Shown: positions 35,176 to 43,163 of the stretch, piece after piece
Numbering within the stretch: position 1 is the first letter of the stretch
How the letters are laid out: the number at the start of each line of letters is the position of its first letter
DNA from: Erwinia persicina
GTDB lineage: Bacteria; Pseudomonadota; Gammaproteobacteria; Enterobacterales; Enterobacteriaceae
NCBI RefSeq assembly: GCF_014838825.1
Contig: NZ_JACYMO010000012.1
Coordinates: 1 to 64,000, forward strand
Direction of reading: 5' to 3'
Length of the DNA: 64,000 nt
Program-made: the position numbers and the translations under genes
Notes under the pieces: generated by a model
What the model saw: the letters and a program-made list of their open reading frames with translations, nothing else
What the model was told of the DNA's origin: nothing
The model's database searches: none

Positions 35176-36455
35176 CGTGCACCTTCCTCATACTGTTGTT
35201 CACTGACGATCCGGTTGGTTAGCCGGCCGACGCCCTCCACGTCCACTACCACCTCATCGCCGGGGCGCACGTCAGACAGTCCTTTAGGGGTGCCGGTAGC
35301 GATCATGTCCCCCGGCTGTAAGGTGATAAATTCACTCAGCCAGGCAATAAGAAACGGAATATCAAACACCATGTCACGCGTGCTGCCGCTCTGACGCAGC
35401 TCACCGTTGACGAAGGTTTTCACCTGCAGGTTATGGGGGTCAGGCAACGCGGCGGGATCAACGATGGCCGCGCGCAGCGGCGTCAGCGTGTCGCGACTTT
35501 TTACCCGCAGGTTAGGACGGTAGTAGTTTTCCAGATAGTCGCGCACCGCGTAGTCATTACACAGGGTGTATCCGCCGACGTACTCCATGGCCCGATCGCG
35601 ACTGACGCGGCGGGCTGTTTTGCCGATCACCACCACCAGCTCGGCCTCATAGTGCATGTAATCGACCCGGTCAGGCCGGACCGATACGCAGCCGTCTCCG
35701 GTCAGACTGTTCGCTGCCTTAATAAACACCAGCGGGGCCTTCGGCGGGGTAAAGTTCAGCTCGCTGGCGTGGTCGGCATAATTTAATCCCAGCGCAAACA
35801 GCGTGGGTGTCGCCCCGGGCTGTGCGATGTGCGGTGCCTGCTGGCTGAAGCGATTGGTCAGCGAGGGGAAACCGGCGGCCTTTATCGTGACACTGTCACC
35901 TTCCTGCAGCGCCACTCGCTGCTGCGGCGTTCCCAACAGGATCATGTCGCCGGGCTGCAGGGTGACAAACTCACTCAGTGCCGCAATCAGTTCAGCCGCA
36001 TGACGGTGCAGACCGCCGGTGTCCCATACGTCCCTCACTTCACCGTTGATTTCGGTGATGATATGCAGCGCGCTGACATCACGCAGCGGCACCACCTCGC
36101 CTACTGGACAGAAACCATCGCGACACTTAGCCCTGATAGCCGGACGGTAAAAATCGTCCTCTGCCAGGCTGACCTCATTGGCCAGCGCGTAGCCTTCGAT
36201 ATACGTTTCCGCCGCCGACACCGGGATCCTGCGCGCGGTTTTTGCCATGATGACGGCCAGCGTCGCCCCGCTGAAGACGGTCTCCCCGACCGGTAAACCA
36301 ATGGTGTCACCGTGATGTCGCCAGGTGTTACGCGGCTTGATAAACCAGACCGGCGTCTGTGGCGGGGTGTTATAAGGTGGCTGATGGAATTTTTTTGCCC
36401 AGGCCGCGGTTTGCGACTGATGGTTCAACGCCACACCAAAAATGGTTTTTTTCAT
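35172..36455 (-). CDS. hpaG: Bifunctional OPET decarboxylase / HHDD isomerase
   Basis: Two tandem fumarylacetoacetase-like domains in one 427-aa chain. The N-terminal half (FGVALNHQSQ, YRPAIRAKCRDGFCP) is HpaG1-like and the C-terminal half (FALGLNYADHASELNFTPPKAPLVFIKA, YRPNLRVKSRDTLTP, MIATGTPKGLSDV) is HpaG2-like. It decarboxylates OPET and isomerises the product for HpaH. I start at ATG 36455 (MKKTIFGVALNH) with GAGG 7 nt upstream, rather than 7 codons further up. It is the first gene of the hpaGEDFHI operon, with a 20-bp palindrome just before it. Confidence 0.94.
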   Translation of the reverse strand: MKKTIFGVALNHQSQTAAWAKKFHQPPYNTPPQTPVWFIKPRNTWRHHGDTIGLPVGETVFSGATLAVIMAKTARRIPVSAAETYIEGYALANEVSLAEDDFYRPAIRAKCRDGFCPVGEVVPLRDVSALHIITEINGEVRDVWDTGGLHRHAAELIAALSEFVTLQPGDMILLGTPQQRVALQEGDSVTIKAAGFPSLTNRFSQQAPHIAQPGATPTLFALGLNYADHASELNFTPPKAPLVFIKAANSLTGDGCVSVRPDRVDYMHYEAELVVVIGKTARRVSRDRAMEYVGGYTLCNDYAVRDYLENYYRPNLRVKSRDTLTPLRAAIVDPAALPDPHNLQVKTFVNGELRQSGSTRDMVFDIPFLIAWLSEFITLQPGDMIATGTPKGLSDVRPGDEVVVDVEGVGRLTNRIVSEQQYEEGAR

Positions 36456-36476
36456 GATTACCCTCAACTCAGCCAT

Positions 36477-36496
36477 TTCATTAATATATTAATGAA
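36477..36496. promoter_or_regulatory. Probable HpaR operator
   Basis: TTCATTAATATATTAATGAA is a perfect 20-bp palindrome located 22-41 nt upstream of the hpaG start. MarR-family HpaR represses the hpaG promoter in E. coli from sites in this divergent gap, so position and symmetry make this the likely repressor site. Confidence 0.7.
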
Positions 36497-36526
36497 GTCA
36501 GGATTACGCGTGATCACAAAGAGGAT

Positions 36527-36547
36527 CAACTCAGTTTTATTGAGTTG
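36527..36547. promoter_or_regulatory. Second inverted repeat in the hpaG-hpaR gap
   Basis: CAACTCA-GTTTTAT-TGAGTTG is a perfect 7-bp inverted repeat. Between it and the 20-bp palindrome, the minus strand reads TTTGTGATCACGCG, a good CRP half site; E. coli hpaG is CRP dependent. The role of the repeat itself is unknown. Confidence 0.4.
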
Positions 36548-36706
36548 TGACCTTGAAGGCAAAAAAATAAAACTTACAATAAACTCATTTTTTTCATAGT
36601 GTTGATAAGTACACGCAACAAAATGAAAAGTACCTGAAGTGGGGGGGTATGCCGGAGATAAGCAGGTTATGTTATTATTAACAAAATATTTAATCACAGC
36701 GAAAAC

Positions 36707-37117
36707 ATGCACGAATCACTGACCATTGCTCTTTTACAGGCGCGGGAAGCCGCCATGGGCTATTTTCGCCCAATCCTTAATCGTTACGGGCTGACCGAGC
36801 AGCAGTGGCGCATCCTGCGTATTCTGGCCGGAGTGAACATGCTGGACTTCCATCAGCTGGCGCAGCAGGCGTGCATCCTGCGTCCCAGTCTGACTGGCAT
36901 CCTGACCCGCCTTGAGCGTGACGGACTGGTATCACGCCTTAAACCCGTTAATGATCAGCGCAAGCTGGTGGCCGCCCTGACGCCTGCCGGACAGGCTCTG
37001 TACCAGCAGGCCAGCCGTGAAGTGGATGCGGGTTATCTGCAAATCGAACGGCAGTTCGGTAAGGAGAAACTGCGCCAGTTAACGCAGCTGCTGGAAGCGT
37101 TCACTCAGCTGGCATAG
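36707..37117 (+). CDS. hpaR: MarR-family repressor of the hpa meta-cleavage operon
   Basis: A 136-aa MarR regulator with the winged HTH LTEQQWRILRILAGVNMLDFHQLAQQACILRPSLTGILTRLERDGLVSR and the wing VNDQRKLVAALTPAGQAL. It is divergent from hpaG, as in E. coli, where HpaR represses hpaGEDFHI until 4-hydroxyphenylacetate or its catechol binds. It converges with a DUF3156 remnant 6 bp away. Confidence 0.93.
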   Translation: MHESLTIALLQAREAAMGYFRPILNRYGLTEQQWRILRILAGVNMLDFHQLAQQACILRPSLTGILTRLERDGLVSRLKPVNDQRKLVAALTPAGQALYQQASREVDAGYLQIERQFGKEKLRQLTQLLEAFTQLA

Positions 37118-37123
37118 GCCGGG

Positions 37124-37366
37124 CTACGTCTCCTGTATCGCCATCATCTGCGCCAGCAGTTGAAACAGGCTTAACAGCAGAACCCGCTGGCTGGCACTCA
37201 GCCGAAGATAACGCTGCATGGGCGGGATGCGCAGGCGCGCTTCACAGGCCGCGAAGAGTTCAATTTCACAGCACCAGCGCCCGCACGCGAGGTCAACGCG
37301 AAAACGCCGGTAGTCCAGTTCGCCCAGCGTCTGCGCAATCACCGGATAGCGCTTCAGATAGCCACC
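37124..37366 (-). pseudogene. DUF3156-family C-terminal remnant
   Basis: The last 80 codons of this frame (GGYLKRYPVIAQTLGELDYRRFR ... WCCEIELFAACEARLRIPP ... QRYLRLSASQR) match the C-terminal part of DUF3156 proteins, in which a GYLKRDP-type motif precedes an LD-RRLR strand and an ends-in-helix RRYIRL-P-QR segment. No N-terminal DUF3156 part is present; upstream sequence belongs to an APC permease in another frame. A deletion apparently joined the two genes near 37356-37368. DUF3156 genes often neighbour APC permeases, so both were probably one operon. Confidence 0.65.
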
Positions 37367-38390
37367 ACTGGCGTTTTGAAGCGCGGGTACAGCCAGGTGA
37401 GGCATCTGGGCAGGGCTCCGTCCAGCGCCATACCATAAAGAATACGTGGGACGGCGGCCATCAGGGTATTGATGGTGGCTGCCCCCGCCAGTAGCATGCC
37501 GATCCCCAGCCACAGCTTTCCGGGCTCCCCCATCACCCGCCCGGCAAACGCCGGGATCACCCACGGTGTATCGAAGAGGTGGAGCCCGTTTGCCGCATCC
37601 AGCAGCACGTTCGGCACCTGCCGGTTGAGCGCCGCACCAAAAAGCAGCATACAGCCGGCCACGCCGCACAGGCCCAGCGCCATCGCCCGGGGAATGGTTT
37701 TATCCGCGCGGCGGATCTCCGGTGCCATCGGCGTTACCAGTTCGCAGCCGACAAACATGAACATCGCCATCCCCGTCATGCTGATCAGCGTCTGAGGATG
37801 GTGGAAGTCCGGCGACAGGCCAAACCATCCCACCGACGCGGGAACTGGTGCAGCCAGTAGCCCGGAGAGGCTGAAGATCAGCAGCGTACTCCACATAATG
37901 AAAGTCAGCACCACCTCCACCTTGCCAAAAATCTCAATGCCGGTGGCGTTCAGCAGACCAAACAGCAGCACCATGCCAACCCCGACCAGCCAGCTGTCAG
38001 GATGGGGGCCAGAATGCAGACCGGCGTCGCCGAAGTTGACCATCGCCATCACCCCCGACAGGATGGTTTCCGCCGTACCAGCAAACACATGCACGATCAG
38101 ATAGGCGCACAGTGCGCCGGTAATAGCAAAAAAACGGCCCATCCCGCAGGAGATATAGTCGTAGACCGAGCCGGTCGTCGGCATCAGGATGGCGGCCTCT
38201 GAGAAGCTCATCAGCTGGGCCTGCATCATAATAAAACCGATCAGAATAGCCTGTCTCCTCCGCGGCCAAATCCACTGGTCACCGTCAGGATCACCGGACT
38301 GGCCATGATCAGCCCCACCGAACTGGCCAGCGTGGTGGGAAAACCGACGGCTCCCTGTTTAAGGTGCGCCGCAAGCCTGTGTTTTAACAT
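37354..38390 (-). pseudogene. Disrupted APC-family amino acid/amine permease
   Basis: An APC-superfamily transporter broken twice. The N-terminus (MLKHRLAAHLKQGAVGFPTTLASSVGLIMASPVILTVTSGFG) reads from ATG 38390 in one frame. The next part (AILIGFIMMQAQLMSFSEAAILMPTTGSVYDYISCGMGRFF onward) is in another frame, so a frameshift or small deletion lies near 38245-38255. The long second part keeps about eight helices and then ends abruptly at PRFKTPVVAI-stop where DUF3156 sequence begins, so the C-terminal helices are missing. It was probably an uptake system for the amine oxidised by the neighbouring enzymes. No function is expected now. Confidence 0.8.
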
Positions 38391-38443
38391 TTCAATCTTC
38401 CGGGAAAGGACGGGTAATAAAGAGTGTAAACAGGCATTGAGAG

Positions 38444-38477
38444 CGCTCAGTATCGTCCGAAGGAACGATACTGAGCG
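38444..38477. promoter_or_regulatory. Strong inverted repeat between divergent permease remnant and LuxR gene
   Basis: CGCTCAGTATCGT (38444-38456) and ACGATACTGAGCG (38465-38477) are perfect 13-bp inverted arms separated by 8 bp. The element lies between divergently transcribed genes, so it cannot simply be a terminator for either. A binding site for the adjacent LuxR-type regulator, or a leader hairpin of that gene, are the obvious possibilities. Confidence 0.6.
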
Positions 38478-38589
38478 TTTCCTGCCGCAGCTCACGTTAT
38501 TGAGATGTTTATAATGTGTTAATTAAGTCAGTTCGTTCAGAAGCAAACACCCCTGCGGGAACAGACAGACGCACTGACAAGGAGAAGGC

Positions 38590-39258
38590 ATGCGCACGCT
38601 CACACCCTCCGTTCAGCCGGGGGCATTTATCCATGAATGCCTGCACACAATAACGCATCTGATCCCCGGTGCATCGGCGGTGTTTTACCTGGTGGACAGC
38701 AATCTGGTGCCGGGTCAGCACCTGCTGTCCGGTATCTCTGCAGAAACCCATCAGGCTTATCTGCAGGATTTTCTGCCGCTGGATCCGCTTCACCCCCGGC
38801 GTTTTAATCATCAGGCCGTGACCCTTGCCGGGCTGAATGAGGCGATGCAGACCACCCCATATTACCGGCAGTTTATGGTGCCCAATCATATGGGAGATAT
38901 GACGGAGATCTTTGTCCGCCGGCATAAACGCATCGTGGCGGGCCTGTCGATCATGCGTGACCTTCCTTTCAGCGCGGCTGAGCGACTCCGCCTGCGTGCA
39001 TCGCTGCCGCTGATTGAACTGGCCACGGAAGAGCTGCTCCCCGCGACGGCACACTGCCGGTTAACGCCGAAAGAGCAGCAAATTGTCGGTATGGTGCGTG
39101 AGGGGGCCTGTAACAAACGTATTGCGCGGCAACTTGACGTCTCGCTGTCCACCGTCAAGACCCACCTGCGCAATATCTTCGCGAAAACTCACGTCAACAG
39201 CCGCACCGAGCTGGCCGCCGGTCTGGGGCTGACTGACCATCGCGACGCTCAGTACTGA
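38590..39258 (+). CDS. LuxR-family (GerE HTH) transcriptional regulator
   Basis: A 222-aa regulator. Residues 1-150 form an unrecognised sensing domain (GASAVFYLVD, MTEIFVRRHKRIVAGLSIMRD); residues 157-215 are a GerE-type HTH (LTPKEQQIVGMVREGACNKRIARQLDVSLSTVKTHLRNIFAKTHVNSRTEL). The N-terminal part lacks the Trp/Tyr/Asp pattern of acyl-homoserine-lactone receptors, so it is probably not a quorum sensor. AAGGAG lies 7 nt before the ATG. It may control the broken permease and the aldehyde dehydrogenase/oxidase pair. Confidence 0.82.
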   Translation: MRTLTPSVQPGAFIHECLHTITHLIPGASAVFYLVDSNLVPGQHLLSGISAETHQAYLQDFLPLDPLHPRRFNHQAVTLAGLNEAMQTTPYYRQFMVPNHMGDMTEIFVRRHKRIVAGLSIMRDLPFSAAERLRLRASLPLIELATEELLPATAHCRLTPKEQQIVGMVREGACNKRIARQLDVSLSTVKTHLRNIFAKTHVNSRTELAAGLGLTDHRDAQY

Positions 39259-39294
39259 ACCGGGCAATACCCTTTCCACGGCATCGCCCGCCGT

Positions 39295-40782
39295 TCAGTA
39301 ACGCATCATGACGGACTTCAGCCGGGTGTAGTCCGCAATAAAGGCGCTGCCAAACTCTCGCCCGTTACCGGAGCCTTTCACCCCGCCGAACGGCAGCGCC
39401 GGATCGAGCAGGGTGTGCATATTCACCCAGACCGTCCCTGCGCTGATCCGCTCGCTGTAGCGCAGCGCCTGACTCAGATCGTGGGTCCAGACGCTGGCCG
39501 CCAGCCCGAAGGGGGAGGCATTCACCCACGCCAGCGCCTGTTCCTCATCGTGATAAGCCAGGAAGGCCCCGACCGGACCAAAGGTCTCCTGCTGCATCAG
39601 CGTGGCATCGGCGCTGCGTACTTTCAGCACCGTGGGTAAGAAGTAGTAACCCGGCAGGTCAGGGGAACGCCCACCGCAGAGCAGCTCATCCCCCTCTTTT
39701 TGCGCCTGAGCCACCAGCGCCTGCACCTTTTCAAGGTGGGCGCTGTTAGCCAGCGGGCCCAGCTGACATGCCTCATCCAGCGGCGATCCCGCCGTCAGCT
39801 GATCCAGCCGTCGGCAGAGCGCCTCCAGCACGCTATCGCACTGCTCCGCCGGAAGATAAAAACGCTCGGCAGCCGCACAGATCTGACCCTGATTGAGGTA
39901 GCCGGCTTCAATAATGCCGTCGACCATTTCGTCGACGGACATATCCTTCAGAAAAAGAGCCGCATTTTTGCCCCCCAGTTCCAGCGTGAAGGGGATCGCC
40001 CGGGCGCAGGCGGCACTGCCCACCGCCCTGCCGGTCGGTACAGAGCCGGTAAAGGTGACTTTTGCACAGTCAGGATGACCGGTCAGCAACGGGCCGAGCA
40101 GCGTGCCATCACCGTTAACGATATTGATTGCTCCGCGCGGAAATCCCACCTCCCCTGCCAGCTGCGCCACCCGCAGCATAGTCAGCGGCGTAAACTCGCT
40201 CGGCTTCAGCACCAGGGTACAGCCACAGATCAGCGCCGCCGCCATTTTCCAGACGGCAATCATGATGGAAAAATTCCATGGGAGGATCGCCACAACGACG
40301 CCCAGCGGTTCACGCAGGGTAAACCCCCGGTACTTTTCACCGTGAAAGGAAGGTAACGACAGCTCTGGCGTTTCACCGGTTATTTTTCCAGCCCATCCGG
40401 CAAAATAGCGCAGGAAAACCACGGACTGATCCAGCTCAAGCCCGCGTGACAGGGTGATCAGCTTGCCGGAACACAGCGTTTCCAGCTGTGCCAGCTCCTC
40501 CCGATGCTGCTCCAGCGCATCGGCCAGCTTCAGCAGCAGCGATCCTCTCGCCAGCGCGGGCAGAGTGCCCCATCCTCCGCTGAACGCCTGCCGCGCGGCA
40601 GCCATGGCGGCCTGCACCTCACCCGCCCCGCCATCCCGCACCTGAGCAATAGTCTGCGCCGTCGCCGGGTTAATGACCGGGCGCAACGGGCCCTGACCGG
40701 GCAGACTGTTGCCGTTAATATAGTGGCCGTGTTCACGCTGTAAAAATGCGTTCACTGCCGGAAGCACTGCAACGTCACTCAT
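39295..40782 (-). CDS. FeaB-like phenylacetaldehyde/aromatic aldehyde dehydrogenase
   Basis: A 495-aa NAD-dependent aldehyde dehydrogenase aligning best by eye with FeaB (PadA) of E. coli: VAVLPAVNAFLQREHGHYINGN at the start, REPLGVVVAILPWNFSIMIAVWKM, catalytic Glu in LELGGKNAA, catalytic Cys in NQGQICAAAERFY, and WVNMHTLLDPALPFGGVKGSGNGREFG at the end. It likely oxidises phenylacetaldehyde or 4-hydroxyphenylacetaldehyde to the corresponding acid, which would feed the adjacent hpa pathway. ATG 40782 has AGGAG 5 nt upstream; a GTG two codons earlier overlaps that site. It lies 90 bp after the FAD oxidase gene on the same strand. Confidence 0.85.
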   Translation of the reverse strand: MSDVAVLPAVNAFLQREHGHYINGNSLPGQGPLRPVINPATAQTIAQVRDGGAGEVQAAMAAARQAFSGGWGTLPALARGSLLLKLADALEQHREELAQLETLCSGKLITLSRGLELDQSVVFLRYFAGWAGKITGETPELSLPSFHGEKYRGFTLREPLGVVVAILPWNFSIMIAVWKMAAALICGCTLVLKPSEFTPLTMLRVAQLAGEVGFPRGAINIVNGDGTLLGPLLTGHPDCAKVTFTGSVPTGRAVGSAACARAIPFTLELGGKNAALFLKDMSVDEMVDGIIEAGYLNQGQICAAAERFYLPAEQCDSVLEALCRRLDQLTAGSPLDEACQLGPLANSAHLEKVQALVAQAQKEGDELLCGGRSPDLPGYYFLPTVLKVRSADATLMQQETFGPVGAFLAYHDEEQALAWVNASPFGLAASVWTHDLSQALRYSERISAGTVWVNMHTLLDPALPFGGVKGSGNGREFGSAFIADYTRLKSVMMRY

Positions 40783-40872
40783 AATCACTCCTGTTGATAA
40801 AAGGGGGCAGGCTGTTCCACCACGCTGACAATTTGCACCCGCGCGGGCAGGACGGTTTACGCTTTAATGCGG

Positions 40873-42177
40873 TCACGTCTGACGTCCACTGAAGAAACCC
40901 GCAGCCTGATGGAATAACTTTCCGGCGGTCATCAGCACCGGACGAAGGGCGTCACGACCATAAATCGTGGCATGGGGTATACGGCTCATCAGGTCATAAC
41001 GCGCAGAGCCCTCGGTCATTCCTTCGGCTAACACTTTGCAGATGATGTGCGAGGGCGTGACGCCGAACCCCGAGTACCCCTGAACATAGAAGACGTTGTT
41101 ATGCTGACGCAGGGTGCCAATCTGCGGAAAGAGGTTAGCGCTGCAGGCCATCGGTCCACCCCAGACAAAATCTGTTCTGACATCGTGGAGATAGGGAAAA
41201 ATCTGCAGCAGCAGCGTGCGGTTCCAGGCGGCAAAATCACGGGGAGTATATTCAACAAAACGCGTGGCGCTGCCGAACAGCAGGCGGTTTTCTGCCGTGA
41301 TACGGTAATAGTTGATGACCGGGCGGATATCGCTAAAGGCACCGCGCATCGGGCTGATGCGTTCAATCAGCGCCTCTGACAGGGGGGCGGTGGCCATCTG
41401 ATAGGAGTAAGTCACCAGCGTTTTACGGTCCAGCTCAGGCTCAAGCTGGTTGAGAAAACTGTCGCATGCCCACAAAAGTTTGTGAGCACTGACCGTCCCG
41501 GTGGCGGTGCGAACCCTGACGCGCGGACCGTAGGCGACCTCCACGGCCGGTGAGTTTTCGTAGATCTGCACGCCAAGCCCGGCGGCGGCAGAGGCCGACC
41601 CCAGCAGCATGTTCAGCGCATGGATCTGGCCTCCCCCCATATGCTTCAGTGCGCAGGTGTAACATGAGGAGCCCACCACGTTATGCACGTCAGCCCCGGT
41701 AAAGAGTTCAGTCTCAACCTCTGGCGTCACGCGTTTAAACGCCTTTTGCCACAGTCGGAGCGCCTTTTCCTGGCGGGCGTTATAGGCCAGATAGGCATAG
41801 CCCGGGATAAAGTCGGCATCAATCTGGTAGCGGGCTATGCGCTCACGGATAATGTCAGCGCCGAGGTTCGCCATGCTGAACAGCGTAGCCATGCCTTCCC
41901 GGCCCACGTACTTTTGCACCGCGCCGATGTCATGCCCTATGCCGGGCATGACCTGCCCACCGTTGCGGCCGGATCCCCCGTAGCCGAGATGGCGGGCTTC
42001 CAGTACCGCAACACGGGTGATCCCTTTCTCGGCCAGTTCCAGTGCCGTATTTATCCCCGAAAAGCCCCCGCCGATAATCACCACATCAACGTCAAGATCG
42101 TCCCTGAGCGGCGCAAAGTGCAGGTCATACTTTTTTGTCGCCGTGTAATAGTTCAGCGCATCGATTCTGATATCCAT
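40873..42177 (-). CDS. FAD-dependent amine oxidase (PuuB/DAO family)
   Basis: A 434-aa flavoprotein of the D-amino-acid-oxidase fold. It has the dinucleotide motif VVIIGGGFSGINTALELAEKG, the second FAD motif VLEARHLGYGGSGRNGGQV, and the C-terminal VQGYSGFGVTPSHIICKVLAEGM. Architecture and motifs fit gamma-glutamylputrescine oxidase PuuB and related oxidases that turn amines into aldehydes with H2O2 release. Placed directly before a FeaB-like aldehyde dehydrogenase, it probably oxidises an amine or its conjugate to the aldehyde. The true substrate is inferred from context only. Confidence 0.82.
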   Translation of the reverse strand: MDIRIDALNYYTATKKYDLHFAPLRDDLDVDVVIIGGGFSGINTALELAEKGITRVAVLEARHLGYGGSGRNGGQVMPGIGHDIGAVQKYVGREGMATLFSMANLGADIIRERIARYQIDADFIPGYAYLAYNARQEKALRLWQKAFKRVTPEVETELFTGADVHNVVGSSCYTCALKHMGGGQIHALNMLLGSASAAAGLGVQIYENSPAVEVAYGPRVRVRTATGTVSAHKLLWACDSFLNQLEPELDRKTLVTYSYQMATAPLSEALIERISPMRGAFSDIRPVINYYRITAENRLLFGSATRFVEYTPRDFAAWNRTLLLQIFPYLHDVRTDFVWGGPMACSANLFPQIGTLRQHNNVFYVQGYSGFGVTPSHIICKVLAEGMTEGSARYDLMSRIPHATIYGRDALRPVLMTAGKLFHQAAGFFSGRQT

Positions 42178-42287
42178 CCCCGCCCCTGCTGTCCTGCCTG
42201 TCGTTTGATGACATCACACCATCAGACAGCAGGCAGGTGTATCGTTCGAAAGGACGACTGGAGGGAAAAGCCCGGCGGATGAGAGGT

Positions 42288-42323
42288 AAAAAAAAACCGC
42301 CGGATCAGCGGCGGTTTTTTTTT
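42288..42323. terminator. Bidirectional rho-independent terminator
   Basis: Nine A, then CCGCCG-GATCAG-CGGCGG, then nine T. The A and T tracts extend the stem, so it can terminate transcription in both directions. It serves the minus-strand small-protein gene that ends at 42333. Confidence 0.85.
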
Positions 42324-42332
42324 ATAAGGCGA

Positions 42333-42590
42333 TCAGTGATAGCTGATGGTCGTACCATACAGGCTGGCACCGCCTGACACACGGGCCAGGGCTATCGGTC
42401 TGGACGCCGTTGCGGCAGGGGTTCCCGAGAGCTGGACGTCCAGCGAAACCAGCGTGGTGCTGCCGGTAACATAGCTGGTGGCCACTGACGGTTGAACCGT
42501 ATTCGTATGCCCTTCGGGAAGTGCTGCCAGGCTGGCACCCGACAGGGTGCCCAGGATGACGGCAACAAGGGCGGTGTGGATCACATTCAT
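42333..42590 (-). CDS. Small exported protein, divergent BhsA/McbA-like
   Basis: An 85-aa protein with a signal peptide (MNVIHTALVAVILGTLSGASLA, cleaved before ALPEG). The mature C-terminus (RPIALARVSGGASLYGTTISYH) has the same ending pattern as BhsA-type DUF1471 proteins (KSFRITSAVGDNKLNGTAVIYQ in its neighbour). It is likely a diverged tandem copy in the same operon, 34 bp downstream of the clearer family member. Confidence 0.6.
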   Translation of the reverse strand: MNVIHTALVAVILGTLSGASLAALPEGHTNTVQPSVATSYVTGSTTLVSLDVQLSGTPAATASRPIALARVSGGASLYGTTISYH

Positions 42591-42624
42591 TGCTCCCCCC
42601 TGATGCAGATGTTTGTCATCGCTA

Positions 42625-42882
42625 TTACTGGTAAATCACTGCGGTGCCGTTCAGTTTATTGTCACCCACGGCAGAGGTGATACGGAAAGATTTAGCACCC
42701 GCCTGATCGGCTTTGGCAGACAGTTTGGATTCCAGTGCAGAAAGGTTCGAAGCCCCGCTAACTGAAATCACCCCTACCTGCTGCTGTTGCGCAGGCTCTG
42801 CGCTGACCAGGTCAGCCGCAAAACCGGCGAAAGAAACAGAAGTCAGAGCGATAGCGGCCAGGGTCATTTTGATGGTTTTCAT
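42625..42882 (-). CDS. YdgH/BhsA/McbA-family (DUF1471) stress protein
   Basis: An 85-aa periplasmic or outer-membrane-associated protein. It has a signal peptide ending AGFAA-DLVS and the DUF1471 core QVGVISVSGASNLSALESKLSAKADQAGAKSFRITSAVGDNKLNGTAVIYQ, closely matching E. coli BhsA. Such proteins respond to stress, acid or metals and influence biofilm and surface permeability. It is divergent from a TetR regulator; E. coli bhsA is likewise controlled by a TetR-type repressor (ComR). Confidence 0.85.
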   Translation of the reverse strand: MKTIKMTLAAIALTSVSFAGFAADLVSAEPAQQQQVGVISVSGASNLSALESKLSAKADQAGAKSFRITSAVGDNKLNGTAVIYQ

Positions 42883-42926
42883 GATGTTTACTCTCAGTTG
42901 AATTCGGTGGTTTAATGTTGCCGTCG

Positions 42927-43017
42927 TTATTAATTAACGATCGATAGGTAAATGTTAATCCTGTTATTGATTCGCGTCAACAATGATTTATTAATGATCG
43001 ATAATTTATTAATTAAC
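42927..43017. promoter_or_regulatory. Paired repeats in the TetR/DUF1471 divergent region
   Basis: Two 12-bp copies of TTATTAATTAAC (42927-42938 and 43006-43017) and two 8-bp copies of GATCGATA (42939-42946 and 42996-43003) lie within 91 bp. Their order is reversed between the two blocks. The region is very AT-rich and is the likely operator/promoter zone for the TetR gene and the DUF1471 genes. Confidence 0.5.
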
Positions 43018-43163
43018 ACCTTGAATTTGTTTCAAATAAAGTTATATTTTTTCTTCACAGCCCAGGTTAACAACGCCTCAAATCGCCGCTCGACAGCGCG
43101 GGTTATTGTTTTTATACTGATTGATAACTTAATAACCGGGCGGGATTGCGTAAGTGAGGAAAG

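Noticed and set aside
38590-39258. Acyl-homoserine-lactone receptor
   Set aside because: The N-terminal domain lacks the conserved Trp/Tyr/Asp pocket pattern and no luxI gene is nearby.
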